Shown in pieces: positions 12,318 to 20,602 of a stretch of 29,675 nucleotides of DNA. Below the pieces are notes generated by a model. The model ran no database searches. It was given only the letters and a program-made list of their open reading frames with translations, and was not told the origin of the DNA. Source of the stretch: JBAROU01 sp049642385 (GTDB lineage: Bacteria > Chloroflexota > Dehalococcoidia > DSTF01 > RBG-16-68-14). The position numbers and the translations under genes were made by a program. The stretch is from NCBI GenBank assembly GCA_049642385.1, contig JBAROU010000229.1:1-29675 (forward strand), given 5' to 3'. The stretch's first letter is position 1. Every line of letters begins with the position of its first letter.

Positions 12318-13859
12318 ATGCCCGCAGAAGACCAGCTCAACCAACTGCAACAGTTCAAGGACCAGACTCGCCTCGGCGGCGGCCAGCCGCGCATCGATGC
12401 GCAGCGCGACCGGGGCAAGCTGACGGCGCGCGAGCGCATCCACCTGCTGTTGGACGACGACAGCTTCGAGGAGCTCGATCAACTCGTGCTGCTCGCCGGC
12501 ACGGAGTTCAACACGAGCAAGGTGCAGGCGGAGGCTGTCGTCACCGGCTGGGGCAAGATCGACGGACGGCCGGTGTACGTCTTCTCGCAGGATTTCACGG
12601 TCGTCGGCGGATCGCTGTCGGAGCCGATGGGCGACAAGATCGTGAAGATCATGGACCTGGCGATGAAGAGCGGCGCGCCGGTGATCGGCCTGAACGACGG
12701 TGGCGGCGCGCGCGTGCAGGAAGGCGTCGATTCGCTCGCCAGCTACGGCGAGATCTTCCTGCGGAACGTCCTCGGCTCAGGCGTGGTGCCGCAGATCTCG
12801 GTCGTGCTGGGCCCGACGGCGGGCGGGGCGGTGTACTCGCCAGCGATGACGGACTTCGTGTTCATGACCAAAGGGGCGTACATGTACATCACTGGCCCGG
12901 ACGTGGTGAAGGCCGTGACGGGCGAAGACATCTCGCACGAGGACCTGGGTGGCGCTATGGCGCACGCGACGCACAGCGGCGTCTGCCACTTCGCGATCGA
13001 GGGCGAGGAGGAGTGCTTGCAGGAGGTGCGGCGCCTGATGTCGTTCCTGCCGGCGAACAACATGGAAGACCCGCCGCTGTTCGAGACGGGCGATGACGTG
13101 ACGCGCCGGGACGAAGATCTTCTCCACGTGATCCCAGAAGAGCCGCTCCGCCCGTATGACATGCGCGAGGTGATTTACCGGGTGGTTGATGCAGGTGATT
13201 TTTTCGAGGTGCACGAGCACTTCGCGCAGAATATCATCGTCGGCTTTGCGCGCATGGCGGGGCGCACGGTAGGGCTTGTCGGCAACCAGCCGCAGTACCT
13301 TGCCGGTTCGCTAGACATTGATTCGTCGCGCAAGGCAGCGCGCTTCGTGCGCTTCTGCGACGCGTTCAACATCCCGATCATCACCTTCGTTGACGTGCCG
13401 GGGTACCTGCCCGGCCGATCGCAGGAGTACGGCGGCATCATCACGCACGGAGCAAAGCTGGTCTACGCGTACGCCGAGGCGACGGTGCCCAAAGTGACGC
13501 TGATCGTGCGCAAGGCCCACGGCGGCGCGTACGACGCGATGGGCTCGAAGCACCTGCGGGCGGACGTGAACCTGTCGTGGCCCACGGGCGAGATTGCGGT
13601 GATGGGACCGGATGCTGCCGTAGGCATCATCTATAGACGCCAGCTCGAGAAGGCGGAGAACGTTGAAGAGGAGCGAAGCCGGCTGATCGCTGAATATAAG
13701 GCGAAGTTCGCCAATCCGTACGTGGCGGCATCGAAGGGCTTCATCGACGACGTGATCGACCCGCGCGATACGCGGCCGAAGGTGATCCGCGCACTCGAGA
13801 TGCTGCGGAACAAATCGGACACGATGCCGGCGAAAAAGCACGGCAACGTCCCCCTGTAG
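12318..13859 (+). CDS. Acyl-CoA (propionyl-/acetyl-CoA) carboxylase, carboxyltransferase beta subunit
   Basis: 513 residues, the usual size for PccB/AccD5-type subunits. The N-terminal half has KLTARERIHLLLDDDSFEE, DGGGARVQEGVDSL (127-140) and TAGGAVYSPAMTDFVF (167-182), which build the CoA and oxyanion site. The C-terminal half has FVDVPGYLPG and GGAYDAMGSKHLRADVNLSWP, the biotin-carboxylate side. The Asp in GGAYDAMG corresponds, from memory of actinobacterial enzymes, to the residue favouring propionyl-CoA; the true substrate is uncertain. It transfers CO2 from biotin to acyl-CoA. The partner biotin carboxylase/BCCP subunit is not in the window, so it must be encoded elsewhere. AGAGGCG lies before ATG 12318, and the gene has its own promoter. 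Confidence 0.95.
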   Translation: MPAEDQLNQLQQFKDQTRLGGGQPRIDAQRDRGKLTARERIHLLLDDDSFEELDQLVLLAGTEFNTSKVQAEAVVTGWGKIDGRPVYVFSQDFTVVGGSLSEPMGDKIVKIMDLAMKSGAPVIGLNDGGGARVQEGVDSLASYGEIFLRNVLGSGVVPQISVVLGPTAGGAVYSPAMTDFVFMTKGAYMYITGPDVVKAVTGEDISHEDLGGAMAHATHSGVCHFAIEGEEECLQEVRRLMSFLPANNMEDPPLFETGDDVTRRDEDLLHVIPEEPLRPYDMREVIYRVVDAGDFFEVHEHFAQNIIVGFARMAGRTVGLVGNQPQYLAGSLDIDSSRKAARFVRFCDAFNIPIITFVDVPGYLPGRSQEYGGIITHGAKLVYAYAEATVPKVTLIVRKAHGGAYDAMGSKHLRADVNLSWPTGEIAVMGPDAAVGIIYRRQLEKAENVEEERSRLIAEYKAKFANPYVAASKGFIDDVIDPRDTRPKVIRALEMLRNKSDTMPAKKHGNVPL

Positions 13860-13936
13860 CCCCAGACACGAGCGACGTCGAGCGGCGATGTTCCCGATCG
13901 CCCTCCCTCGCTGCCCCTGAGAGGCATCTCTGTCGG

Positions 13937-13965
13937 TTGACGGGCGGAGGTGGTCTCTCTACAAT
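13937..13965 (+). promoter_or_regulatory. Strong promoter of the repeat lipoprotein gene
   Basis: TTGACG (13937-13942) and TACAAT (13960-13965), 17 bases apart, close to consensus. The predicted start is near 13972, giving a leader of about 30 bases that contains a ribosome site followed by a two-codon start-stop element. Confidence 0.75.
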
Positions 13966-13978
13966 GGCCCAGGGCGGG

Positions 13979-13994
13979 GGAAGGACTTATGTAG
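13979..13994 (+). other. Start-stop element (ATG-TAG) in the leader
   Basis: GGAAGG at 13979-13984 is correctly spaced for ATG 13989, but that ATG is followed at once by TAG. The real coding ATG at 14002 is in another frame, eight bases past the TAG, and has no close ribosome site of its own. Reinitiation after the start-stop could set expression. Confidence 0.4.
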
Positions 13995-14001
13995 CGTCCC
14001 C

Positions 14002-15510
14002 ATGACAGCCGCACCCGCCAGATCAGCCGTTCGTCCCCACAAGCGCTGGCTCTTCTTACCAGTCACGCTGGCTGTCATCTTCATGCTCACCGGCTGCTAC
14101 ACGTTTGGCAACGAAAGCTCGTGGCTGCGCGTGCAGAACATGGGCAGCGGCAACGCCGACCTTTCGATCCAGTTCGTGAACGACGCGGGGCAGATCGTGG
14201 GCGAGCGGTCGTGTCCAGGGCCGCGCTGTGGCTCGCTCGCGCCGGGCGCTGCGATGACGGTGGGGTACCAGGGCGCTTCGGAGTTCCCGGCTGGCGTCCT
14301 GGGCTCGACGGTGGTGAACAGCAATCAGCCGGTCGCGGCGCTGATGGTATCGGACGTGGGTCGCGGGGCCGGCCGGTTCCAGAGCGGCGGCGACACGTTC
14401 AGCAACAGCCCGGCGGGCGGGGCGCTGTATCTGCCGTACATCGTGCTGAAGGCGGGGCCGGATAGCACCTGGAACTCGCGCTTCGCGATCCAGAACCTGA
14501 ATCCCGCGGTGCCGGCGTGCGTGACGCTGGTGTACGTGGGCAGCGGAGGCAGCGCACTCTCCTGGGAGCCCTACAATCCGTTCCAATCGGCGCAGCACCT
14601 GTCCGGCTGCCCGAATGGCGGGATGCGGCTGGGCGGCGGACAATCGCTGTTCCGCGATCTTTCGAGCATGCCGGTGGCGGAGGGATTTGCGGGCAGCGTG
14701 CAGGCGATCCTGCACACGAACGGCCAGGGCGCATCGCCAACACAGCAGACGGTCGTTGGCTCGGCAGGCATCTGGAACGAACAGACGATGGACTTCGCTT
14801 CGTATCGCGCGATCACGAATGGTGAGCTGGGCACGACGGTCCTGCTGCCGCTGATCGAACGCAACGCCAGCGGTTACTGGAGCACCTACTTCCAGATCCA
14901 GAGCCCCGGCCCGGACGCGAACGTCACGCTACGCATCGTCGGCAAGGCGAACAATCAGCCGATCGCGCAGCAGAACACCTTCACCGTGCACGGCAGCACG
15001 CTCTGCATCCAGGACGACCCAGGGCGCGATTGCCTGGGACAGACGCCGGGCCTGCCGAACGGCTTCCAGGGATACGCCGTGCTCACGTCAAGCGAGAAGA
15101 TCGGCGTCGTCGTTCATCGCGCGAACTGGGCGCAGGAGTTGCTTTCCAACTATCGAGGCGTGCGATCGGGTCAGGCAACGCGGAAGGCGTATGTACCGCT
15201 GGTCGTGAAGAACGCAACGTCGAACGCGCGGACGGGCGAGGACTCTTTCCTGCGCATCATGGTGGCGGACGGAAGCACGGGGAACGTGACGGTGCGTTAC
15301 AAGGGCGCGACGGGCAGCACGGTGACGCAGAACCTCAGCGTCGCGGGGGCGACGACGCTGTCTATGAATAATCTGTCGGTGCCGCTGCCGAGCGGCTTCG
15401 TGGGCAGCGCGATCGTCGAATCGAACAAGCCGCTGGTGACCGTCGTGGGCCTCACGACCGGACACGCGCCGGGCGACAACCGGGTGATGTTCAACGCGGT
15501 ACCGCCGTAG
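14002..15510 (+). CDS. Large lipoprotein with four repeated beta-rich domains
   Basis: 502 residues. A basic start and hydrophobic helix lead to a canonical lipobox LTGC (Cys32). The remainder divides into four similar units of roughly 100-130 residues. Each opens with an aromatic-bearing strand followed by a 'QN' or 'RI' strand (SSWLRVQNMGSGNADLSIQF, WNSRFAIQNLNP, WSTYFQIQSPGPDANVTLRI, FLRIMVADGSTGNVTVRY) and closes with a P.GF.G segment (FPAGVLGSTVV, AEGFAGSVQAI, PNGFQGYAVLTS, PSGFVGSAIVES) and then a 'kPv..vV' strand. Units 2-4 start with (Y/L)LP or YVP. I recall such repeats in exported Chloroflexota proteins but cannot name a family. A role as a surface or adhesion lipoprotein is inference. 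The next gene is a polysaccharide ligase homologue. Confidence 0.82.
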   Translation: MTAAPARSAVRPHKRWLFLPVTLAVIFMLTGCYTFGNESSWLRVQNMGSGNADLSIQFVNDAGQIVGERSCPGPRCGSLAPGAAMTVGYQGASEFPAGVLGSTVVNSNQPVAALMVSDVGRGAGRFQSGGDTFSNSPAGGALYLPYIVLKAGPDSTWNSRFAIQNLNPAVPACVTLVYVGSGGSALSWEPYNPFQSAQHLSGCPNGGMRLGGGQSLFRDLSSMPVAEGFAGSVQAILHTNGQGASPTQQTVVGSAGIWNEQTMDFASYRAITNGELGTTVLLPLIERNASGYWSTYFQIQSPGPDANVTLRIVGKANNQPIAQQNTFTVHGSTLCIQDDPGRDCLGQTPGLPNGFQGYAVLTSSEKIGVVVHRANWAQELLSNYRGVRSGQATRKAYVPLVVKNATSNARTGEDSFLRIMVADGSTGNVTVRYKGATGSTVTQNLSVAGATTLSMNNLSVPLPSGFVGSAIVESNKPLVTVVGLTTGHAPGDNRVMFNAVPP

Positions 15511-15530
15511 GGGCGATCGCGAACGTTGGT

Positions 15531-15560
15531 TTGACCCAGTGTGCCCGCGCCCGCTACGGT
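15531..15560 (+). promoter_or_regulatory. Promoter of the O-antigen-ligase/TPR gene
   Basis: TTGACC (15531-15536) and TACGGT (15555-15560), 18 bases apart, 20 bases after the previous stop. The leader holds a small hairpin CCCGA-TCG-TCGGG at 15588-15600 just before the start and no clear ribosome site. Confidence 0.55.
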
Positions 15561-15616
15561 AGACCCCGATAGCTACGCCTTTCGCGTCCCGATCGTCGGG
15601 GTGTACCGGTCCTGAC

Positions 15617-18214
15617 ATGGCCAACTCCTCCCAGCCGTGGACGAAAAGCATCTTTGTGCTTGAGCGACCCGCGTTCTTGCGACGACTGCCCGCGATCGCG
15701 CCGATCGCGCAGCGCGTGTGGGCGCTGGCGCTGGTCGCGCTGGCCGCGGCGTGGATCAGTTTCTACCTGATCACGCCCCTCCCATACATCGAGCTCGAGA
15801 CGTTCGAGGCGACGGTGATGTTGCACGCCGTCACGGCTCTGGTGTTCATCCCATATCTTGTATCACTGATCGTCTGGCGACGGCTGCCGGGCGGCAGCAT
15901 GCTCGACCTGCCGATCGTCGGCCTTATCGTGGTCTACCTGCTCGCGACGGTCGGTTCGCTCGACTGGCGTTTGAGCCTGGAGGTGACGCTGACGGCGTTC
16001 ATGGGGCTAGGCGTGTTCTACGTCCTGTCGGAGCGGCGGATGTTGCGTTTGTGGCAGGTGGAGACGGCGTTCATGATCGCGGTGCTGGCGGCGGCGGTGA
16101 AGGCGCTCTGGATCGTAGGCGAGGATTACCAGCACTGGCTGGAGCTGACCCAGGCCGTGAGCGGCGGCCTTTCGCTGGGCGATCTGATCCCTCCGACGGT
16201 ACCCAAGGTGCACGACGTGGGCGATCACCCGAACCTCCTCGGCGGCATCTTCGCGATGAGCCTACCGCTGTTTTTTGCCGGCATGTTCCGTCCGGCGCAC
16301 GTTACGTTTCGCGTCGCCGCGACGCTGGGCGCCGGTGTGATCGCGCTCGCGCTCTTCCTCACGGTGACGCGCTCCGCGTGGATCGGCGCGGCGGTAGGCG
16401 TGACGACGACAGCGGTGCTGCTGGCGTTCGCGACGGAGAACGGGCGCGGCTGGCTGCGCTGGTTGTGGCCGAGCACGCCGCTCGGGCGCGGGCTGCTGGT
16501 CGCAGGCGCGGCGGCGGCCATCGCTGTCGTGGTAGTGAGCGGGCTGTACGCGACGCGTTCAGTTGAGGCGAGGCCAATCTGGCTCTTCCGGCAGTCGGAC
16601 ACACCCCGTTGGGACGTGATGGAGGCGGGCGCAGACATGTTCCAGGACTACCCCTTCCTGGGCACGGGGCCGGGCGTCTTCGGGCTGCTCTACCCCGAAT
16701 ACAGCGGGCGGTTCCCCAACCACGCCTTCCACACGCACAACGGCTACCTCCAGGGCGCCGTCGATATGGGGGTGCTGGGCGCGCTGGCGATACTGGCGCT
16801 GGCAGCGACGATGGCGTGGCTGATCATCCGCAGCCTGCGCGAGGCTGAGGGACACGCGCAATTCACGCTCGCGGCGGGGGCGGGAGCGCTGCTGGCGTTC
16901 GGCGTGTTCAGCCTCTTCGATTCGCCCAACGGTTTCAAAGGGCCGCTTGTCGCGATGGCGAGTGTGGGTGCGATCATCGTGCTCGCCGCGCGCGAGGGAT
17001 CGGGCGAGCGGGACGAACCCGTCGTGATCGCGCTTACCTGGCCGAGCGCTGGCGCCATCGGGCACATCGTGGCGCGGGCGGCCGTCGCGATCGTAATGGT
17101 GGGCGTGCTCATCACGTGGGGCGTGCGGCTGGATGTCGCGCACTATCACTACAGCAACGCCCAGGCGAATGCTAACGCCGGCAACTTCAACGGGGCGCGC
17201 GAGGAGGCGCAGCGGGCGATCGAACTCGATCCGGACTTCGCGGTGTACCACCTGCAGCTCGGCACGATATTGGGCGAGACGTATCTGCGTACGCAGAATT
17301 CGCTGGCCCTGCGCGATGCAATCGCCGAGCTAGAGGAGACGACGAGGCTGGAGCCGCGCAGCGCCGTCGCGCACGCGAACATGGCGCTGCTATTGGCAAA
17401 GGGCGGCGACCGCAACCGCGCGCGCGATGAGGCGCTCGCCGCGCTCGAGTTCGCAAACAGCGATCCGAATGCGACGCTCGTCGCGGCCACGGCGCTCGAG
17501 GAGGCGAACTGGGGTGATGAGGCGGTGGCCGCGTACGCGCGAGCGCTCTTCCTGGACGCGGGGCTCGCTGATTCGCCGTTCTGGGATACGACGCCGTTCC
17601 GGCAGACGCGCTTCCCCGATATCATCGGGAGCTCCGCGCTCGTGTTCAACCAATGTTTGCAGATGCGGCTGGCGTTGGCGGGCCTGCCGCACGGAGATCT
17701 ACCACGAGACCAAGCGCTCGATGCCTGTCGGCAGCAGGTGCAGGCAGCGCCGAACAACGATCAGGCGCGGATCGAGCTGGCGAACGCGCTCATCCAGACG
17801 GGCGACCTGACTGCGGCGCGCACGCACATCGACTACGTTCTCGCGCGTAAGCCAGACCTGGGATTGGCGCGCACGGCGCTCGGGCGCTGGTACGCCGCAC
17901 AGGGCAACACGGATACTGCACGCGAGGAGTGGCTGCGCGCGGGCCAGCTCGGTGAGACGGACGCGCTCGTACTGCTGGGCGACTCCTACCCGCCGGGCCA
18001 GGCGCCGAGCGAGGTGGTGCGTTCGCTGCGCGGGCGGCTGCACGGCAAGTACGTCGACCGGGACTTGGTGGGCATCCTGTACTATCGATTCAAGTTCCAG
18101 CGCCGCTCCCCCGGCACGATCTTCTTACCGGGAGAGTGGCGGAGAGCCGTGCCCGGGCCGATCGCGCGCGCGCAGGACGCGCTCGATCGGTGGGCTACGG
18201 CGGGCCGCCAATAG
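15617..18214 (+). CDS. O-antigen ligase (Wzy_C-like) membrane protein with C-terminal TPR domain
   Basis: 865 residues. About the first 500 form a polytopic membrane domain with roughly 10-12 helices. Its Wzy_C/WaaL-type signature is there: a conserved Arg in LFLTVTRSAWIG (about 255) and the large external loop with LGTGPGVFGLLYPEYSGRFPN followed by HAFHTHNGYLQGAVDMGVLG, where His and Arg residues act in glycan transfer. After the last helix a cytoplasmic or external TPR solenoid runs from about 510 to 800 (NFNGAREEAQRAIELDPDFAVYHLQLG; ARTHIDYVLARKPDLGLARTALG and others). Such fusions link glycan polymerisation or ligation to protein partners. The acceptor is unknown; candidates are surface polysaccharide or protein O-glycosylation. 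No glycosyltransferase genes flank it, which is unusual. ATG 15617 follows a recognisable promoter. Confidence 0.87.
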   Translation: MANSSQPWTKSIFVLERPAFLRRLPAIAPIAQRVWALALVALAAAWISFYLITPLPYIELETFEATVMLHAVTALVFIPYLVSLIVWRRLPGGSMLDLPIVGLIVVYLLATVGSLDWRLSLEVTLTAFMGLGVFYVLSERRMLRLWQVETAFMIAVLAAAVKALWIVGEDYQHWLELTQAVSGGLSLGDLIPPTVPKVHDVGDHPNLLGGIFAMSLPLFFAGMFRPAHVTFRVAATLGAGVIALALFLTVTRSAWIGAAVGVTTTAVLLAFATENGRGWLRWLWPSTPLGRGLLVAGAAAAIAVVVVSGLYATRSVEARPIWLFRQSDTPRWDVMEAGADMFQDYPFLGTGPGVFGLLYPEYSGRFPNHAFHTHNGYLQGAVDMGVLGALAILALAATMAWLIIRSLREAEGHAQFTLAAGAGALLAFGVFSLFDSPNGFKGPLVAMASVGAIIVLAAREGSGERDEPVVIALTWPSAGAIGHIVARAAVAIVMVGVLITWGVRLDVAHYHYSNAQANANAGNFNGAREEAQRAIELDPDFAVYHLQLGTILGETYLRTQNSLALRDAIAELEETTRLEPRSAVAHANMALLLAKGGDRNRARDEALAALEFANSDPNATLVAATALEEANWGDEAVAAYARALFLDAGLADSPFWDTTPFRQTRFPDIIGSSALVFNQCLQMRLALAGLPHGDLPRDQALDACRQQVQAAPNNDQARIELANALIQTGDLTAARTHIDYVLARKPDLGLARTALGRWYAAQGNTDTAREEWLRAGQLGETDALVLLGDSYPPGQAPSEVVRSLRGRLHGKYVDRDLVGILYYRFKFQRRSPGTIFLPGEWRRAVPGPIARAQDALDRWATAGRQ

Positions 18215-18260
18215 TCTTGATCTCGCTACAATGCCGCCACCGAACGATAGGAGGCGCGCG

Positions 18261-19658
18261 ATGACGGACGTATCGTTGCCGTACGGCGAAAGCACGGTGC
18301 AGGTATCGCTGCCGGAGCGAGCGCGGGTAGTGCGCAGCGGCGGGGGCGGCTCGCGCGTCGAGCGGGCTGTTGACCAGGAGGCGGCGGTGCGCGCGGCCAT
18401 CGCGTCGCCGCTGGGGTTGCCGCGCGTGCGCGAGCTGGCGCCTGCCGGCGGCAGCGCCGTGATCGCGTTCGACGACCCGACCGTGGCCTCGTACGGGCCG
18501 GTGCGACGCTTAGCGATCGAGGCGGTGCTGGACGAGCTGGCGGAAGCCGGCGTGCCGGACGAGAACGTGACGCTGGTCTGCGCGAACGCGCTCCACCGCA
18601 AGTGGACGGCGGAAGAGCTGGCGTCGGTTATCGGCGAGGAGCTGGTGCGCCGGTTCGGGCCGCGCCCAGACGGGCGGCCGTCCGGCCGGCTGATCTGCCA
18701 CGACGCGGAGGACGAGGAGAACATCGTCCACGTAGGCACGACGCGGAGCGGCTACGACGTCGATATGCACCGCCTCGTGGTCGAGAGCGACCTGACGGTG
18801 TACGTGAACGCGCAGTGCCACATGGGCTTCGCTGGCGGGTGGAAATCGGTTGCCGTCGGCTTGTCGACGTGGCGCTCGATCCGGTGGACGCACACGCCGG
18901 ATGGCATGTCCATGTCGGTGCGCAACAACCGGATGCACGACGTATTCAACGAACAGGGCGCGTACCTGGAATCGACGCTGGGCAGGCGGATCTTCAAGAT
19001 CGAGACGGTGCTGGCGAACCCGACGACGATCGGCCGGGTGTGGGCGGGCGGCGTCGCGGAGACGCGCGCGGCCGCGCTCGAGGTGCTGCAACAGCGCCAT
19101 CCGCCTCGGCGCAGCGTCGCGCCGGAGCCAGCGGACGTGGTGATCTACGGCATCCCGAACTGGAGCCCGTACGCCGCGTTCGCAGGGCTGAACCCGATCC
19201 TAACGCTGATCTCGTCCGGGCTGGGCTACCTGGGTGGCTACATCGAGGCGCTGGGCAAGCCGGGCTGCTCCGTGATCGTCACCACGCCCTGCCCGGAGCA
19301 GTGGGACCGCGAGCACCACGCCGCCTACCCCGAGGTGTGGGATCGTGTGCTGCCGGAGACGCGCGACCCATACGAGATCACCGACCGCTTCGGTCAGGAG
19401 TTCGCGACGCGCCGCGACTACATCGAGCGCTACCGGAACGGCTACGCCTTCCACCCGGTCCACGCGATCCTGGCGACGCACCCGCTGAAGCGCCTGCGTC
19501 ACGCCGGGCGCGTGTTCGTGGCCGGCGCGGACGACCCAAAGGTGCCCGAGCACGTCGGGTTTATCGCGACGGCGACGGTGGAGGATGCGATCGCGGCGGC
19601 GGAGCGCATCCACGGGCGTGACTGCTCGATCGTGTGCGTGGAGAACGCGCTGGGTTAG
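18261..19658 (+). CDS. LarA-like protein (lactate racemase superfamily, DUF2088)
   Basis: 465 residues, similar in length to LarA. Candidate equivalents of the catalytic set are His112 (in ANALHRKWTAEEL), His147 (ICHDAEDEENIVHVG), His187 (QCHMGFAGGWKS) and Lys195, the lysine that carries the nickel pincer nucleotide in LarA. The spacing His187-Lys195 is two residues shorter than in LarA, and the D-x-TRP nucleotide motif is replaced by FDDPTVASYGP. It is therefore probably a different 2-hydroxy-acid racemase/epimerase or dehydratase-like member. larB, larC and larE, needed to make the cofactor, are not nearby. TAGGAGG at 18248-18254 supports ATG 18261; a longer frame extending back into the previous gene is rejected. 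Its stop overlaps the convergent cyclase gene. A -10-like TACAAT at 18227 has no good -35. Confidence 0.82.
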   Translation: MTDVSLPYGESTVQVSLPERARVVRSGGGGSRVERAVDQEAAVRAAIASPLGLPRVRELAPAGGSAVIAFDDPTVASYGPVRRLAIEAVLDELAEAGVPDENVTLVCANALHRKWTAEELASVIGEELVRRFGPRPDGRPSGRLICHDAEDEENIVHVGTTRSGYDVDMHRLVVESDLTVYVNAQCHMGFAGGWKSVAVGLSTWRSIRWTHTPDGMSMSVRNNRMHDVFNEQGAYLESTLGRRIFKIETVLANPTTIGRVWAGGVAETRAAALEVLQQRHPPRRSVAPEPADVVIYGIPNWSPYAAFAGLNPILTLISSGLGYLGGYIEALGKPGCSVIVTTPCPEQWDREHHAAYPEVWDRVLPETRDPYEITDRFGQEFATRRDYIERYRNGYAFHPVHAILATHPLKRLRHAGRVFVAGADDPKVPEHVGFIATATVEDAIAAAERIHGRDCSIVCVENALG

Positions 19659-20464
19659 TCCTGCCAGCGCACCTCGAAGAGACGGACGGCTTCATCGAAG
19701 CCCTTGGGAACGACTTCGCCGATATCGGAAAACAGGAAGTTCTTGCCGATGCACAGCTCTCGGACGACGTTCGAGACGAGGATGCAGTCGGCGTCGGCGT
19801 GATCGCAGATGCGGCGAGCAAGCTGGACGGCGGCGCCGAACAGATCGTCGTGCTCGGTGACGGGTTCACCGGCACTGAGGCCGATGCGCAACCGCATCTG
19901 CGCATCGGAACGCTCGACGTTGTGTGCCGCGATCTTGCGCTGGATCGCGATCGCGCATTCGACGCCGCGGGACACCGAGGCGAAGGAGGCCATGATGCCA
20001 TCGCCGGTGTGCTTCACTTCGTGGCCCTCCAGCGCTGCGAGCGAGTCGCGGACGATCGCGTCGTGGGTGCGAATGATGCCCATCGCGCCCGCGTCGCCCA
20101 GGTGCTGGGTCATCGGGGTGGAGCCTTCCATATCAGTAAAGAGGATCGTGCGAAAGGCGGTCTCGGCCCAGGGTTCGCCCTTCGATGGCCCTACGATCTT
20201 GCCGAGGAAGGCCTGCACCATCTGCGGGTCGACGTCGATGATCTCGCTTGCGATGAGGCCGTGGGCCTCGCGGTGCACCGCCGCGGCTGTTTCTTTGTCG
20301 GGCGAATCGACCAGGCAGAAGGCGCGGCCGGCGTCGTAGTCAAACCAGTAGGTGACGTATTTGACGCCGTAGCGGTCTTGCACTTCCACGTCGCGCGCGT
20401 GGGCTGCGGCGACGTCCGCGGCGCTGGCGCCTCCGATCTCGTGGCGGTCTAAGTACATGGGCAT
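19655..20464 (-). CDS. DUF4242 domain fused to a class III adenylate/guanylate cyclase domain
   Basis: 269 residues. Residues 3-80 resemble DUF4242 (the SCO4226 nickel-binding type): YLDRHEIGGASAADVAAAH, a YWFDYDAGRAFCLVD strand pair and AVHREAHGL. Residues 104-266 are a class III cyclase: FTDMEGST with metal Asp111, HTGDGIMASF with metal Asp155, RIGLSAGE, and DLFGAAVQLARRIC with Arg218. The transition-state Asn of the usual VNxAAR box is Gln214, so activity or product is uncertain. No membrane segment is seen, so it should be cytosolic and might let ligand binding to DUF4242 control cyclic nucleotide synthesis. GGAGGG ten bases before ATG 20464 supports the start; ATG 20458 is an alternative. 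The gene converges on the LarA-like gene with stops overlapping by four bases. Confidence 0.85.
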   Translation of the reverse strand: MPMYLDRHEIGGASAADVAAAHARDVEVQDRYGVKYVTYWFDYDAGRAFCLVDSPDKETAAAVHREAHGLIASEIIDVDPQMVQAFLGKIVGPSKGEPWAETAFRTILFTDMEGSTPMTQHLGDAGAMGIIRTHDAIVRDSLAALEGHEVKHTGDGIMASFASVSRGVECAIAIQRKIAAHNVERSDAQMRLRIGLSAGEPVTEHDDLFGAAVQLARRICDHADADCILVSNVVRELCIGKNFLFSDIGEVVPKGFDEAVRLFEVRWQD

Positions 20465-20501
20465 GGTGATCTCGCCCTCCTCGAGCTTCTAGGACGTCGC
20501 C

Positions 20502-20531
20502 AGTATAGCGTTAGGCCAGCGGGCGATAGAA
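20502..20531 (-). promoter_or_regulatory. Likely promoter of the cyclase gene
   Basis: On the minus strand TATACT (20507-20502) is a strong -10, with TTCTAT (20531-20526) as a weak -35 18 bases upstream. The start would lie near 20495, leaving about 30 bases of leader with a good ribosome site. Confidence 0.5.
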
Positions 20532-20541
20532 GCGGCAGCGG

Positions 20542-20572
20542 TTGGCGGCGCTTGAGTCGTATCGCGTATGAT
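20542..20572 (+). promoter_or_regulatory. Likely promoter of the NMO-like gene
   Basis: TATGAT (20567-20572) is a strong -10; TTGGCG (20542-20547) is a possible -35 with a long 19-base spacer. It lies back to back with the cyclase promoter in a 138-bp divergent region. Confidence 0.45.
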
Positions 20573-20602
20573 AGGGGCGCATCTCAGGATTCGAGGACCA
20601 CC

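Noticed and set aside
13860..14001. Possible terminator after the carboxylase gene
   Set aside because: I could not find a convincing GC stem with a T-tract in this gap; only the next gene's promoter is clear.
17952..18260. Extension of the LarA-like frame upstream into the ligase gene
   Set aside because: ATG 18261 has a strong ribosome site and the upstream codons overlap a certain gene in another frame.
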